Shown here: piece after piece, positions 1-8,976 of the stretch | Position numbering within the stretch: position 1 is the first letter of the stretch | How the letters are laid out: every line of letters starts with the position of its first letter | Assembly: GCA_964496875.1 (NCBI GenBank) | Contig: CAZCBH010000002.1 | Coordinates: 1 to 64,000 of the forward strand | Source: RI-106 sp964496875 | GTDB lineage: Bacteria > Cyanobacteriota > Vampirovibrionia > Obscuribacterales > Obscuribacteraceae | Reading direction: 5' to 3' | DNA: 64,000 nucleotides | Translations under genes and position numbers: made by a program | Notes under the pieces: generated by a model | Told to the model about the DNA's origin: nothing | Seen by the model: the letters and a program-made list of their open reading frames with translations, nothing else | Databases searched by the model: none

Positions 1-652
1 TTTTCAGATAGGCATCTTGAGCTGAACAAGAGCGCAATAGCGCCAACCACTGGGCAATCTCTATCGGGCTTTCCATGCCAAGTTTAGTCGGGCCGATAGA
101 GTGATATTTGAAGTCCAGAGTGCGGGCGGTTTGACCGGCCCGTTCTAAAAGAAGCCCCAGTTGCATAAAGTAAAACGGCGCTTCGTGGGACTGGGTATTG
201 AGAGCGACGCCGTGAATTGCGTTGATGCTGGTTATAAGATGGCGGTAGAATTTATCTCTGTCCGTTTTGTACATACGCTTGCCTGGACCGGAAGAGAGCC
301 AGTGCCACAGAGAGTTGATGGACTCCCAGGTGTCGAGGCTGATGACTTCACGGATGGTGCGCGCATTCTCTCGCGCCCAATAGATGGCGCTCTTGATCGA
401 GACCGGATTATCATCGTGCCATGTTAGATAAGCCTGAATCAACTCTTCGTCTTGCCTGGCCGCCTCCGCAAATAGTTTGCCGAATCTTTTACGCTCCCCT
501 GCGACAATGACCAGGGGATACCATCGCTCTATCTCGGGCAGGTTGATATCGAGGATGAAAGCACGATTGACCTGCAATAGCCTGGCGGTACTCTCCGCTC
601 TTTCGAGCTGGCGAAATAGCCAGAAACATGTTTCTGCAACCCGGGAGATCAT
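1..652 (-). CDS. Alpha-E (DUF403) domain protein, C-terminus outside window
   Basis: The frame is open from an ATG at 652 to the window edge (217 residues seen; the family is usually a little over 300). The start reads MISRVAETCFWLFRQLERAE, the helix-rich opening typical of alpha-E proteins, with a later segment WLALLRSCSAQDAYLK that also fits the family. Alpha-E proteins are all-helical and are nearly always encoded beside a circularly permuted ATP-grasp protein, as here: that gene ends at 654, only 1 bp upstream of this ATG, so the two form a tight operon. In other genomes a transglutaminase-like protease gene often follows; it would lie outside the window. The pair is thought to make or modify a peptide, but the product is not established. 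Family call is firm, function inferred. Confidence 0.88.
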   Translation of the reverse strand, partial: MISRVAETCFWLFRQLERAESTARLLQVNRAFILDINLPEIERWYPLVIVAGERKRFGKLFAEAARQDEELIQAYLTWHDDNPVSIKSAIYWARENARTIREVISLDTWESINSLWHWLSSGPGKRMYKTDRDKFYRHLITSINAIHGVALNTQSHEAPFYFMQLGLLLERAGQTARTLDFKYHSIGPTKLGMESPIEIAQWLALLRSCSAQDAYLK

Positions 653-653
653 A

Positions 654-2123
654 TTAAGAGTCCTCCAGTATCCATGTGTCTTTGGTGCCGCCGCCCTGGC
701 TGGAGTTGACCACATAAGAATCCTTGGCGAGAGCCACCCTGGTCAGACCGCCGGGTAGGACCCTTGTATGTTGCCCGCTTATTATGTAAGGCCTCAAGTC
801 TACCCTTCTGGGGGCTGTTCCTTGGTCCGTCCAGGTCGGGCAGGTAGAGAGTTCCACCAGGGGTTGGGCGATATAACCTCTGGGATTTTTTTCTATTTGA
901 CGCGCGAATTTTTGGATTTCGGCTTTTGTGGACCGGGGACCGATAAGCATGCCATAGCCGCCCGATGCGTCCACCTCTTTGACTACCAGATCTTTTAGAT
1001 TGTCGAGGACATACTTTCTATCTTTGTCACGGTGGCAGAGATAGGTCTTGACCTGTTCGATAACAGGCTCTTCCGATAGATAGTAGCGGATCATATCGGG
1101 TACGTAAGGATAGACCGCTTTGTCATCGGCAACACCGTTGCCCAGCGCGTTGGCGAGGGTGACGTTGCCTTCTCTATAGGCGCGATAGATGCCCGGCACT
1201 CCAAGCAAGCTGTCTTTCTTGAAGACTTCGGGATCTAAATAAGCGTCGTCGATTCTTCTATATATAACGTGTACTCGCTGGGGTCCGTAGGTGGTTTTGA
1301 CATAGACTTTGTTGTCTCGGACAAACAGGTCAGAGCCCTGGACCAGTTCACAACCCATTCTTCTTGCCAGGAAGCTGTGTTCGAAATAGGCAGAGTTATA
1401 AGGACCGGGGGTGAGCACCACTGCCCTTGTTTCAGAAGCGTCCACCGGAGACAGCTCGGTGAGCGCGTTTCTGAGCCAGTGCGGATAGTCTTCTACGTTT
1501 TTGATTTTGGCCCGGGCAAAAATGCGAGGGAAGACCCTTTTCATTATTGCCCGGTTCTCTAGAACATAAGAGACTCCCGATGGGGTGCGGAGATTGTCCT
1601 CGAGCACCACAAAGTTACCATCGGGACCACGAATCAGGTCGATGCCGGCGACATGGACATAGACACCGCCTGGAGGCATGATTCCACAGGCTTCTTTTAG
1701 ATAGCCGCTCGATTGTTTGATCAGAAACTCCGGAACTACTTCGTCTTTGAGGATCTTTTGTTCGTGATAGATATCCTTCAAAAACATGTTCAGCGCCTGA
1801 ATACGCTGAATCAATCCGCGCTCGCACTTCTGCCATTCTTTGCCTGAAACCGCTCTTGGTATCAGGTCGAAGGGCATGATCTTCTCAACCCCCCTATCAT
1901 CGGAATATACCGAGAAGGTTATGCCGCCCAGCATAAAGGCTTCGTCTGCCAGTTGTTGGCGCAGCCGAAACTCGTGCTCGCCCAGATCATCCAGCAATCT
2001 GGTCAAGCCTTTCAAGCCTGCTCTGGGACTGTTCTGATCTTTGAAATACTCGTCGTAGGTCCCTTTTAGAGGAGAATATCCCGTCAAAAGCGGACGCAGT
2101 AAATTTTGCTTTGGTGAAGCCAT
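654..2123 (-). CDS. Circularly permuted ATP-grasp type 2 protein (DUF404/DUF407)
   Basis: 489 residues, normal length for the family. Visible hallmarks are LIRGPDGNFVVLEDNLRTPS around residues 155-175, the GVSYVLENR segment that follows, and a C-terminal VVKEVDASGGYGMLIGP stretch, which correspond to the ATP-grasp nucleotide and metal-binding lobes in permuted order. These proteins are ATP-dependent carboxylate-amine/thiol ligases by fold and pair with alpha-E proteins. The gene is the first of a minus-strand operon with the alpha-E gene (1 bp gap). A sigma70-like promoter sits about 45 bp upstream. No strong Shine-Dalgarno is seen before the ATG at 2123. Substrate unknown. Confidence 0.93.
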   Translation of the reverse strand: MASPKQNLLRPLLTGYSPLKGTYDEYFKDQNSPRAGLKGLTRLLDDLGEHEFRLRQQLADEAFMLGGITFSVYSDDRGVEKIMPFDLIPRAVSGKEWQKCERGLIQRIQALNMFLKDIYHEQKILKDEVVPEFLIKQSSGYLKEACGIMPPGGVYVHVAGIDLIRGPDGNFVVLEDNLRTPSGVSYVLENRAIMKRVFPRIFARAKIKNVEDYPHWLRNALTELSPVDASETRAVVLTPGPYNSAYFEHSFLARRMGCELVQGSDLFVRDNKVYVKTTYGPQRVHVIYRRIDDAYLDPEVFKKDSLLGVPGIYRAYREGNVTLANALGNGVADDKAVYPYVPDMIRYYLSEEPVIEQVKTYLCHRDKDRKYVLDNLKDLVVKEVDASGGYGMLIGPRSTKAEIQKFARQIEKNPRGYIAQPLVELSTCPTWTDQGTAPRRVDLRPYIISGQHTRVLPGGLTRVALAKDSYVVNSSQGGGTKDTWILEDS

Positions 2124-2166
2124 GATTCAAGTCCGAGCGCGAACTAAAAATTTGGAATAGCCTATA

Positions 2167-2194
2167 ATTGTACATGAATCGACCATACTGTTAA
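2167..2194 (-). promoter_or_regulatory. Putative sigma70-type promoter of ATP-grasp/alpha-E operon
   Basis: Read on the minus strand, TTAACA (2194-2189) is separated by 16 bp from TACAAT (2172-2167). The predicted transcript would start near 2160 and leave a leader of roughly 37 nt before the ATG at 2123. Seen by eye only. Confidence 0.45.
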
Positions 2195-2625
2195 GTAGTC
2201 TTCCGAAATTCAAAATTGCCGGGCATTAAATTTTGTTGCACTGGCAAGGTTCGCCAATGCTCCCTGGTTTTCTTTTGCGCCTGGCAAGTTTAGGATCGCT
2301 TTAAGCAAGGGCCTCGGCGGCAGAGACCGATAGAAAAGGTCCGGGAGTTTCAGGCGGCTGGTATCGGATATGGCATCATGCATGTTTCGCTTCTATCGCG
2401 CTTGCAAGCTCATACCTTAAGATTTCTTTGTGCTGTAGCCTGCGTTTCCGATTTCAACACGTTATAATGAAAATCTTGGTCGCTTCCGAAGCGGCTCAAC
2501 GAGAAGACACAGGAATCATGTTTACTGTTCTCGGGTTTAGAATGAATCCTTCTCGTAAGCGCGTTTGTAGCGTGTCGTTTGTTGTTTATAGGTTGTCGAG
2601 AAGCTGCTGAGAAAACGGAGAACTT
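2195..2625. other. Intergenic region between divergent genes, no gene seen
   Basis: About 430 bp between the divergent ATP-grasp gene and the plus-strand gene at 2626. Short open frames on both strands have no family features and no ribosome-binding site. A perfect TATAAT at 2463-2468 could be the -10 box of the downstream gene, but no good -35 box lies 16-18 bp before it. I see no tRNA, riboswitch or repeat here. Confidence 0.4.
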
Positions 2626-3204
2626 ATGTCTGAAGTAAATAAAATCGAAATCCCGAATCAAAATGGTGAAATTGTCGCCGAGTTGACCATGCCCGAGGAT
2701 TGGGAGACTGGCATCAAGCCACCGAGGCCGGGCTATTTGTGGATTTCGAAGTTTTTTACTTCGCATAAGGACGAGAGAGTCGGAGTCTGTCTCCGCGATC
2801 CTGCCAAGAAGACCTATCACTATCTGGAAACGCAGAAGAATCCTTTCCTCGAGCTTCTCAGAAGACCTCCCCACGAACTAAACGACGACGAGTTTCTTGC
2901 CGTTCATTTGCTACTGGAGCAAGTGGGCTGGCCCGGTCGCTTCAAGCGTGACTATGCCAAGACCGTCGGTCTTGATTCGGGCAATGTTCTTGAGATTCAG
3001 GGTCTCTGGGTGCAAGAGAACATCAAAGCCCGGGGTATCATTGTCGATGTCACCCTCGATAGCGGCAATTTTGTTCAGGAAGTCTGGTTTGTTGCTCCGC
3101 CTGAGGTCTTTGAGGATTTCATCGAAGACGCCGAGCAGATCTTTGGCTCCTTGAAGTGGTCTCAGAATGCCGAGAACCTCAAAGAAGCTGCTCTTTCCAA
3201 CTAG
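2626..3204 (+). CDS. Hypothetical protein, 192 aa
   Basis: I do not recognise this protein. It is soluble, with no signal peptide or membrane segment. The N-terminal half is rich in charged residues; the C-terminal half (about residues 125-185) reads as alternating beta strands and ends in a helix, FEDFIEDAEQIFGSLKW, of the kind seen at the end of PsbP-like or stress-response lipoprotein folds, but that resemblance is weak. The ATG follows AACGGAGAACTT, giving a good GGAG Shine-Dalgarno. It is a stand-alone gene with about 430 bp of free sequence upstream. Likely real: length, start and codon use match its neighbours. Confidence 0.75.
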   Translation: MSEVNKIEIPNQNGEIVAELTMPEDWETGIKPPRPGYLWISKFFTSHKDERVGVCLRDPAKKTYHYLETQKNPFLELLRRPPHELNDDEFLAVHLLLEQVGWPGRFKRDYAKTVGLDSGNVLEIQGLWVQENIKARGIIVDVTLDSGNFVQEVWFVAPPEVFEDFIEDAEQIFGSLKWSQNAENLKEAALSN

Positions 3205-3232
3205 TTAAAGCCAATATTCATAGCATAGCCAG

Positions 3233-3281
3233 AGCCGACTGCTCCCGGGCCAATTGAAGAGATTCTCAGGGGAGGTCGGCT
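3233..3281. repeat. Inverted repeat AGCCGAC...GTCGGCT
   Basis: Seven-base arms at 3233-3239 and 3275-3281 match perfectly; the flanking inner bases (GCTCCC and GGGGA) also partly pair. It lies between two plus-strand genes. There is no T-run, so it may be an mRNA structure or operator rather than a standard terminator. Confidence 0.35.
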
Positions 3282-3338
3282 TCAGTCTGCTATATTAACC
3301 CTCTCTCATTACTTGTGCTGAGGAGACCGGAGGTCCAT

Positions 3339-3704
3339 ATGTTCAGGAAGAAGCTAACCGAAGTTGCCGTAGAGTCCGTGACCGAGTATCTGGAAGAGAA
3401 ACTGGAGTATTTGAAAACTCTTGATCTCGACAAGGACGGGCAGAAGGATGTCGACCAGATTACCGAGATAGTCAAGCGGTGCGGCGATGCTGTCAAGGAT
3501 GTCCTGGATACCACCGATTTTGCCAAGATGGCGACAGGGCTGGAGCAGATTATCACTGGAACGGAGATGATTGGTAAGTCTTTCGATCCGGATAAAGTGA
3601 AAGTTTTCGCCAACGAGTTCAAGGTAGGAGTCACTAAGCTCGGAGAACTTACTCAACTTGGAATTACAGAAGTCAAAAATCATCAGAAGAATCAGAATTC
3701 TTGA
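3339..3704 (+). CDS. Small hypothetical protein, 121 aa, helix-rich
   Basis: The start at ATG 3339 is chosen because a strong GGAGACCGGAGGT Shine-Dalgarno stands 4-5 bp before it; an in-frame GTG at 3315 lacks one. The protein has no signal peptide. It is mostly helical and charged, with heptad-like Leu/Val spacing in residues 1-35 (VAVESVTEYLEEKLEYLKTL) and an acidic KDGQKDVDQ stretch. No family recognised. It lies alone between two unknown genes and may form a small oligomeric or partner-binding protein, but that is only a reading of the composition. Confidence 0.72.
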   Translation: MFRKKLTEVAVESVTEYLEEKLEYLKTLDLDKDGQKDVDQITEIVKRCGDAVKDVLDTTDFAKMATGLEQIITGTEMIGKSFDPDKVKVFANEFKVGVTKLGELTQLGITEVKNHQKNQNS

Positions 3705-3767
3705 TAGCGGTTTCGAGGTCGCTTCGAGATCCTCTATAATTTCGGTAGTAGCGCTTACTTCTTCTCG

Positions 3768-4907
3768 GTGGCATATTTGGTGAAGAATTCCTTGTTCGGC
3801 CGCTTTTCCTTTCTATTGCTTGGTTGTCTTCTGGCATTTGTATGCAATGCCGCACCGCTTCAAGCGGTGGATGCAGATGATGATGCGGGCCCGATAAAAT
3901 CGCCCAGTCGTCTTCTGACCCCTGATGCGCTCAAGGGTCTTGGACCGACTGAAGCTTATTTGAAAATCCATGAATTCATCATGCAGGCTGACAAACTGGA
4001 TCAATTCAAACCGGTGCTCTCCAGAGAAGCGATTGATAAAGCCAATCGGGGCTGGATCAGCACCAAGCTTGAGAGCGAGAATCGGGTCAGCCCCGAGGTG
4101 ATGGAAGAGCAGATCTTCAAGATCATGAAGATGATGATGTATCCGCGGGTGAAGATAACCAGCGAGCAGGTCGAGGGGGACAAGGCGGTATTACAAGCAG
4201 TGCCCCTTTCCACCAATCAGCTCGATGATGTCCGCGGAGGATTCGATGATGGGGATGTAGACCGCTCTATATCGGCATCGTCAAGTTCGGGCTCGGGGAC
4301 CGGCAGTGACGAAGAAGACAAAGATGCGACTACTTCTACCACCGGTGTTATTCATATGCGCCTGGAAGACGGAGTCTGGAAGCATCATCGCGAAAACTGG
4401 CATAGTAGAGCCGGAAGCTCCGGTCAAGGTAGCAAGGACGCCGCGGCGAAAGGCGATGAGCTGCGCGAGTGGTGTGCCGGCGCCAGAACCGCCAAAATAG
4501 CCAATGCGGCTGTTTCCGGCAAACTCAAGGGGATTCCGTTCAAAGCCAGTTCCTTTATATATGATCGTTTTGTCAGTACGCTTAGTATGGAGGCACCGGT
4601 CGGTAAAACCTCGGCACTTCCTGCCCGGGTTACTATCTTTCTTTTTAACGATAATAAATTGCCTTATGGAACGAAACTGCTTTCGCCGGGGAAGCCGACC
4701 AATCTACCTCATATCCACTTGCGTTTTGGCGGAGAAGGCAAAAGCGGTATGAAAACCAAGAGCTATACGGCAGCCGACCGTTATGGAATGAGGTTGGAGT
4801 TCGATCCGCTCAAAGAGAAGGGCAAGATATCCGGCAGGATAGTGCTGAGAATCCCCGATGAGGAGAGAAGTGAAGTCACAGGTATTTTTAATGCCTCCAT
4901 TCGTTAA
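3768..4907 (+). CDS. Exported hypothetical protein with low-complexity linker
   Basis: 379 residues if translation starts at the GTG at 3768; TTG 3777 and GTG 3780 are alternatives and no Shine-Dalgarno decides between them. Residues 12-34 form a signal peptide (FSFLLLGCLLAFVCNAAPLQA). A helical region covers about residues 45-155, then an acidic/serine linker (SISASSSSGSGTGSDEEDKD), then a likely beta-rich C-terminal domain of about 150 residues with the segment PTNLPHIHLRFGGEGKSG. I do not recognise any domain. The next gene on the same strand is a DUF1800 protein 84 bp downstream, so both may belong to one envelope-associated unit. Confidence 0.75.
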   Translation: MAYLVKNSLFGRFSFLLLGCLLAFVCNAAPLQAVDADDDAGPIKSPSRLLTPDALKGLGPTEAYLKIHEFIMQADKLDQFKPVLSREAIDKANRGWISTKLESENRVSPEVMEEQIFKIMKMMMYPRVKITSEQVEGDKAVLQAVPLSTNQLDDVRGGFDDGDVDRSISASSSSGSGTGSDEEDKDATTSTTGVIHMRLEDGVWKHHRENWHSRAGSSGQGSKDAAAKGDELREWCAGARTAKIANAAVSGKLKGIPFKASSFIYDRFVSTLSMEAPVGKTSALPARVTIFLFNDNKLPYGTKLLSPGKPTNLPHIHLRFGGEGKSGMKTKSYTAADRYGMRLEFDPLKEKGKISGRIVLRIPDEERSEVTGIFNASIR

Positions 4908-4991
4908 ATTAGCGATTTAATTTTGAACTTTTTCAAATTCTGTTCGTTATTAGAAGTTGTAGGTCGAAGAGAAAAAGGGAGGCATGGCTTC

Positions 4992-6635
4992 ATGATCATC
5001 GGACCCTCGGGATCAAGACAACTATCAAGAAGGTCTCTGGCCCGGGCATTATTTATGGCTTTTCTGCTTTTCCCTATGGTCTGCGGCCCCGGCATGGCCG
5101 GTGGGGAAAGCGCCAATGCAGAGGCGGGTAACTCTGCGCGGGATAGAGCCAGGCACCTGCTCAATCGTATCGCCTACGGTCCACGACCCGGCGAAATAGA
5201 TATGGTGGTCCGCAAAGGCACTGCTCGCTATATCGCCGAGCAGCTGGATCCTGCTTCTATCAAGCAGCCCCCCGCCCTCGAACAGCTGGTCGCAAAAAGT
5301 CCCGCGCTTACAATGACTCCCGGCCAGCTTTTCATGAACTATGGCAGAAAGCCGGTGATGCTGGCAGCTGGTCTCAAAAACGAAGCCACCGCATCGAAAG
5401 AAGCCAGGGAGAATATCCAGAAACAGATTCGGCAAAATTATATGACCATGTATCAGCAGATAACCGATGCCCGTTTGATGCGGGCTGTTTACAGTCCCAG
5501 GCAGCTGGAAGAAGTTTTAACGGAGTTCTGGTTCAACCACTTCAATGTCTCTTTCGATAAGGGGCTCGATCATATTTGGGTCGGAGCCTACGAAGAGAGC
5601 GCCATACGCCCTCATGTCCTGGGCAAATTCAGAGACCTTCTCAACTCCACCTCCCATCATGCCGCTATGTTGTTCTATCTGGACAACTGGCAAAACACAA
5701 CTGATAAGCCTCTTAAGAACAACAATAATAATAAGCGCCCGGGTCGCTTCAGCGGCATCAACGAAAACTATGCCAGGGAGCTGATGGAACTCCATACCCT
5801 CGGGGTGGACGGCGGGTACAGCCAGGCAGATGTGGTGGCTCTGGCGCGCATCCTCACCGGTCATGGTCTGGTCAATCGTGGTGGCGCCCGCATGAACATC
5901 AATACGAATATGAACATGAACAGAGCTGGTTCTGGTAGCCAGAATGCTCTGACCAGTGTGAGCGGTTATCAATTTGATCGTCGCCGTCATGATTTTTCTG
6001 ATAAGCAGTTTCTTGGTACGGTGATAAAAGGAGAGGGGCAGGGCGAACTTGATAAAGCGCTCGATATACTGGCTCGCCATCCTGCCACAGCAAGGCATAT
6101 TTCTTTCAAGCTGGCGCAGTATTTTGTGTCGGACAAGCCTCCCCAGGCTTTAGTAGAGCGGATGGCGGCTAAGTTTCGCAGCACCGACGGCGATATCAAA
6201 GAAGTTTTGAAAGTGCTCTTCGGCAGTAAAGAGTTCTGGGACGGCTCCGCCATGGCTGCCAAGTATAAAAGCCCCTATCGCTATGTCGTCTCCAGTTTGC
6301 GGGCGACGGACTCGGTGGTCAAACAATCGAGACCGATTATCGGATTTCTTCAAATTCAAGGAATGCCCCTCTATAAGTGTCTGACTCCGGATGGCTACAA
6401 ATACACGGAAGAGGCCTGGCTCAATCCAGGCGGACTTCTCCAGAGAATAGAATTCGCCACCGCTCTTGGATCTGGTAGGCATCAAGCGGCTCGCCCCCGC
6501 CAGACCGGCACGGAGTTGCTTGCGGATATCGCCGGCATTGAAGGAGCATCCAGAACAGGTCAGGTGATTACGAACTCCCATGAACGTCTCAAGACAGCCC
6601 TGGTTCTGGGTAGTCCTGAGTTCATGATGTATTAG
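4992..6635 (+). CDS. DUF1800 domain protein, exported (first copy)
   Basis: ATG 4992 is preferred because AGGGAGG ends about 9 bp upstream; it gives 547 residues starting with a basic region and hydrophobic signal (SLARALFMAFLLFPMVC). DUF1800 marks seen are HLLNRIAYGPRPGEI near the N-terminus, EFWFNHFNVSFDKG near residue 178 and NENYARELMELHTLGVDGGY near residue 256. A methionine/asparagine-rich insert (NINTNMNMNRAGSG) follows at about residue 300. The DUF1501 gene begins 25 bp after the stop, the usual gene order of this pair. The biochemical role of DUF1800 is unknown; co-export with DUF1501 suggests an extracytoplasmic complex. A second pair lies at 30.0-32.8 kb. Confidence 0.93.
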   Translation: MIIGPSGSRQLSRRSLARALFMAFLLFPMVCGPGMAGGESANAEAGNSARDRARHLLNRIAYGPRPGEIDMVVRKGTARYIAEQLDPASIKQPPALEQLVAKSPALTMTPGQLFMNYGRKPVMLAAGLKNEATASKEARENIQKQIRQNYMTMYQQITDARLMRAVYSPRQLEEVLTEFWFNHFNVSFDKGLDHIWVGAYEESAIRPHVLGKFRDLLNSTSHHAAMLFYLDNWQNTTDKPLKNNNNNKRPGRFSGINENYARELMELHTLGVDGGYSQADVVALARILTGHGLVNRGGARMNINTNMNMNRAGSGSQNALTSVSGYQFDRRRHDFSDKQFLGTVIKGEGQGELDKALDILARHPATARHISFKLAQYFVSDKPPQALVERMAAKFRSTDGDIKEVLKVLFGSKEFWDGSAMAAKYKSPYRYVVSSLRATDSVVKQSRPIIGFLQIQGMPLYKCLTPDGYKYTEEAWLNPGGLLQRIEFATALGSGRHQAARPRQTGTELLADIAGIEGASRTGQVITNSHERLKTALVLGSPEFMMY

Positions 6636-6660
6636 GCAGTCGAGATAGAGGTAGTAACAG

Positions 6661-7914
6661 ATGGATAGAAGAGAATTTCTGAAAACTTCGGCGGTGGTAT
6701 CACTGTCCTGTCTCGTTCCCGGTCTGTCGGGCTGGGCTTATTCTCCTGCTGTTGCTGCCGGTGGTGGCGGCAAGGGCGGTTCGCGCAAGCTGATTGTGGT
6801 TTTTCTCAGGGGAGCCGCCGACGGTTTGAATATCGTGGTGCCCTATGCAGATCAAGACTACTATCGGGCGCGACCGACAATTGCCGTCAATCAGCCCGGC
6901 AAGCCGGATGGCTGTATCGACCTTGACGGAACGTTCGGTCTTCATCCGGTGCTAAAGCCTCTGGTAAGCCGCTGGAAAGAGGGCTCCCTGGCTTTTGTCC
7001 ATGCATCGGGCTCGCCGGATGCCACCAGATCCCATTTCGATGCCCAGGACTACATGGAGTCAGGAAGACCCGGGGTGAAAACCGCCAGCTCCGGCTGGCT
7101 CAATCGAATGTTGCAGATTCTCCCCGATAACCATTCGCCTATAAGAGCAATAAATGTAGGCTCGACCATGCCGAGAATTCTCCAGGGTCCTGTATCGGTG
7201 GCAAGTTATGAGCCCAAGCGGGGCGGACGCCCATCGGTCATGGACAGACCTTTTGTCGCTTCGGCCTTTGCCGGTATGTATGACGGGCGTAAAGACGCTC
7301 TTGGAGAAGCCTTCCGCGAAGGCGTGGAGGGCCATAATACCCTCAAGGAGAAACTGGCGGAAGAGATGATAGCGGCGGACAAAGGTGCGCCTAATGTCGG
7401 CAACTTCAAAGGTTTCGGTCAGCAACTGGGCAGTATCTTTGGCAAGGACCGCAACACCCAGATAGCATTTCTAGCGCTCGGCGGTTGGGATACCCATGTC
7501 AACCAGGGGGCGGGCCGGGGTCAGCTTGCCAATAAACTGTCGGTGCTCGGTCAGGGTCTCGCCGATCTTGCCAACGGACTCGGTTCTCAATACAAAGATA
7601 CAGTGATCATGGTTGTCTCGGAGTTCGGCCGGACGGTCAAAGAGAACGGCAATGGTGGAACCGATCACGGTCATGGCAATGTGATCTGGATGATGGGCGG
7701 ACCGGTTCGGGGCGGCAAAGTCTATGGCGATTGGCGCGGTCTTGACGAGAAGAATCTTTTCGAGGGCAGGGATCTGCCTGTTGTTGTGGACTTTCGTGAA
7801 GTGATTGCGACGGTGGCCTCTAATCATCTCAATCTATCCAGCCAGGAAGTTGCCAGGTTGTTGCCCGGTTACGCCCTTCCCAGTCGAAAACATACCTCTG
7901 ATATTATCGTCTGA
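6661..7914 (+). CDS. DUF1501 domain protein with Tat signal (first copy)
   Basis: 417 residues. The N-terminus MDRREFLKTSAVVSLSCLVP is a textbook twin-arginine signal (RR at 3-4, then a mild hydrophobic stretch), so the folded protein is expected to be exported through Tat. DUF1501 features are FLRGAADGLNIVVPYAD (about 50-66), SHFDAQDYME (about 122-131), GGWDTHVNQG near 275, VVSEFGRTVKENG near 318 and DHGHGN near 335. The Asp/His positions resemble metal ligands of the alkaline phosphatase-like superfamily to which the family has been linked, but catalysis is unproven. It follows the DUF1800 gene by 25 bp and is probably cotranscribed. Confidence 0.94.
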   Translation: MDRREFLKTSAVVSLSCLVPGLSGWAYSPAVAAGGGGKGGSRKLIVVFLRGAADGLNIVVPYADQDYYRARPTIAVNQPGKPDGCIDLDGTFGLHPVLKPLVSRWKEGSLAFVHASGSPDATRSHFDAQDYMESGRPGVKTASSGWLNRMLQILPDNHSPIRAINVGSTMPRILQGPVSVASYEPKRGGRPSVMDRPFVASAFAGMYDGRKDALGEAFREGVEGHNTLKEKLAEEMIAADKGAPNVGNFKGFGQQLGSIFGKDRNTQIAFLALGGWDTHVNQGAGRGQLANKLSVLGQGLADLANGLGSQYKDTVIMVVSEFGRTVKENGNGGTDHGHGNVIWMMGGPVRGGKVYGDWRGLDEKNLFEGRDLPVVVDFREVIATVASNHLNLSSQEVARLLPGYALPSRKHTSDIIV

Positions 7915-7921
7915 GCGGGCT

Positions 7922-7954
7922 CCAGAGTGTAAAATGGATTTTTTTACTCCCTGG
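7922..7954 (+). terminator. Imperfect U-rich hairpin after DUF1501 gene
   Basis: CCAGAGTGTAAAA pairs with TTTTACTCCCTGG (two mismatches) around a short loop that includes a run of seven T. It starts 8 bp after the DUF1501 stop and ends just before the next gene, so it may end the DUF1800-DUF1501 transcript. The stem is A/T-rich and not classical. Confidence 0.4.
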
Positions 7955-7967
7955 AAGAAGATTTGAC

Positions 7968-8957
7968 ATGATTTCGATAAAGTTGCTGGCTCGGTATTCC
8001 CTCATTATAAATGCGGTTCTTTTTTCTCTGGCAGTTTTGCCTGCTACGGCAGCTCCGGAGACTGCCGAAAAAGCCAGTGTTCTCGAGAAGGTCAAGAACA
8101 CAAGAGTGGGACTCATACCTCCTGCCGGATTCAAGCCTTCACCGCTTTTCAATGGATTTATTCTCGATGAGAAGCACGCGTCGATAATGGTCACGGAGTT
8201 GCCCGCTCCGGCTGAAAAGATGATTGAAGGCTTCACCGCCGAGAATCTCGCCAAGAAGAACATGGAGCTTCTGGGTAAGGAATCCGTCAAAGTCGCCGGT
8301 TCTGACATGGAAGGGCAACTTTTGCATGTTAAGCAGAAGGTTGCCGGAGTCTCTTTCGAAAAGTGGATCACTATATTCGGTGACGATAACAGTGCCGTAT
8401 TGGTAGTGGCCGCTTTTCCCGAGGGTATCGAGGAGGATGTCTCGGCCGCGTTGAAAAAGAGCGTCAGTAATATTGAGTGGGACGCGAAGTTGAAGCTTGA
8501 TCAAACTGCCGGTCTTAATTTCGAAATCGAACCGGCCGGACCCCTGAAGCTTGCCCGGCGCATTCAGAACATGCTTCTCTTCACGGAAGAAGGCAAATTT
8601 CCTGCCAAAAGCGCCAGCGATCCTATTTTTATAGTCGGGCAATCTTTTGCCAATCCGCATATCCCCGATCGCGAGAAGTTCTGTGTTGATCGAATAAAGC
8701 AGATGACCGGTCTATCCGATTTCAGTGACCTGCATGTTGTCTCTCTGGGTAGCGACAGCAAAGATGATGCTGACGGGTTCGAAGTGGTTGCCCAGGCAGT
8801 CGATTCCAAAAGCGGAGACAAGATGTTCATCTACCAGGTGATTCACTTCGCTTCCGATTCGTATTACATCCAGCAGGGCATGGTAACCGACAATCGCAGA
8901 AAAGAGCTGGAGCCTGTTTTCAGAAAGATGAGCGGTAGCTTCAAACCCAAATCCTAA
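7968..8957 (+). CDS. Exported hypothetical protein, 329 aa
   Basis: An N-terminal signal peptide (residues 1-29, ending LPATAAPE) marks it as exported. The mature part looks like two related alpha/beta halves: residues about 45-160 (IPPAGFKPSPLFNGF ... IFGDDNSAVLVVAAFPE) and about 180-325 (FIVGQSFANPHIPDRE ... MFIYQVIHFASDSYYIQQ). Each ends in a hydrophobic strand pair and a helix, a pattern seen in small lipoproteins of the DUF1795/PsbP type, but I cannot assign it firmly. AAGAAG stands a few bases before the ATG at 7968. It is followed 19 bp later by the TrmH-like gene. Confidence 0.75.
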   Translation: MISIKLLARYSLIINAVLFSLAVLPATAAPETAEKASVLEKVKNTRVGLIPPAGFKPSPLFNGFILDEKHASIMVTELPAPAEKMIEGFTAENLAKKNMELLGKESVKVAGSDMEGQLLHVKQKVAGVSFEKWITIFGDDNSAVLVVAAFPEGIEEDVSAALKKSVSNIEWDAKLKLDQTAGLNFEIEPAGPLKLARRIQNMLLFTEEGKFPAKSASDPIFIVGQSFANPHIPDREKFCVDRIKQMTGLSDFSDLHVVSLGSDSKDDADGFEVVAQAVDSKSGDKMFIYQVIHFASDSYYIQQGMVTDNRRKELEPVFRKMSGSFKPKS

Positions 8958-8976
8958 ATTTATAACTGTCAGCTCA

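Noticed and set aside
2410..2874. 154-residue open frame on the minus strand
   Set aside because: Overlaps the better-supported 2626-3204 gene in antisense and has no family features.
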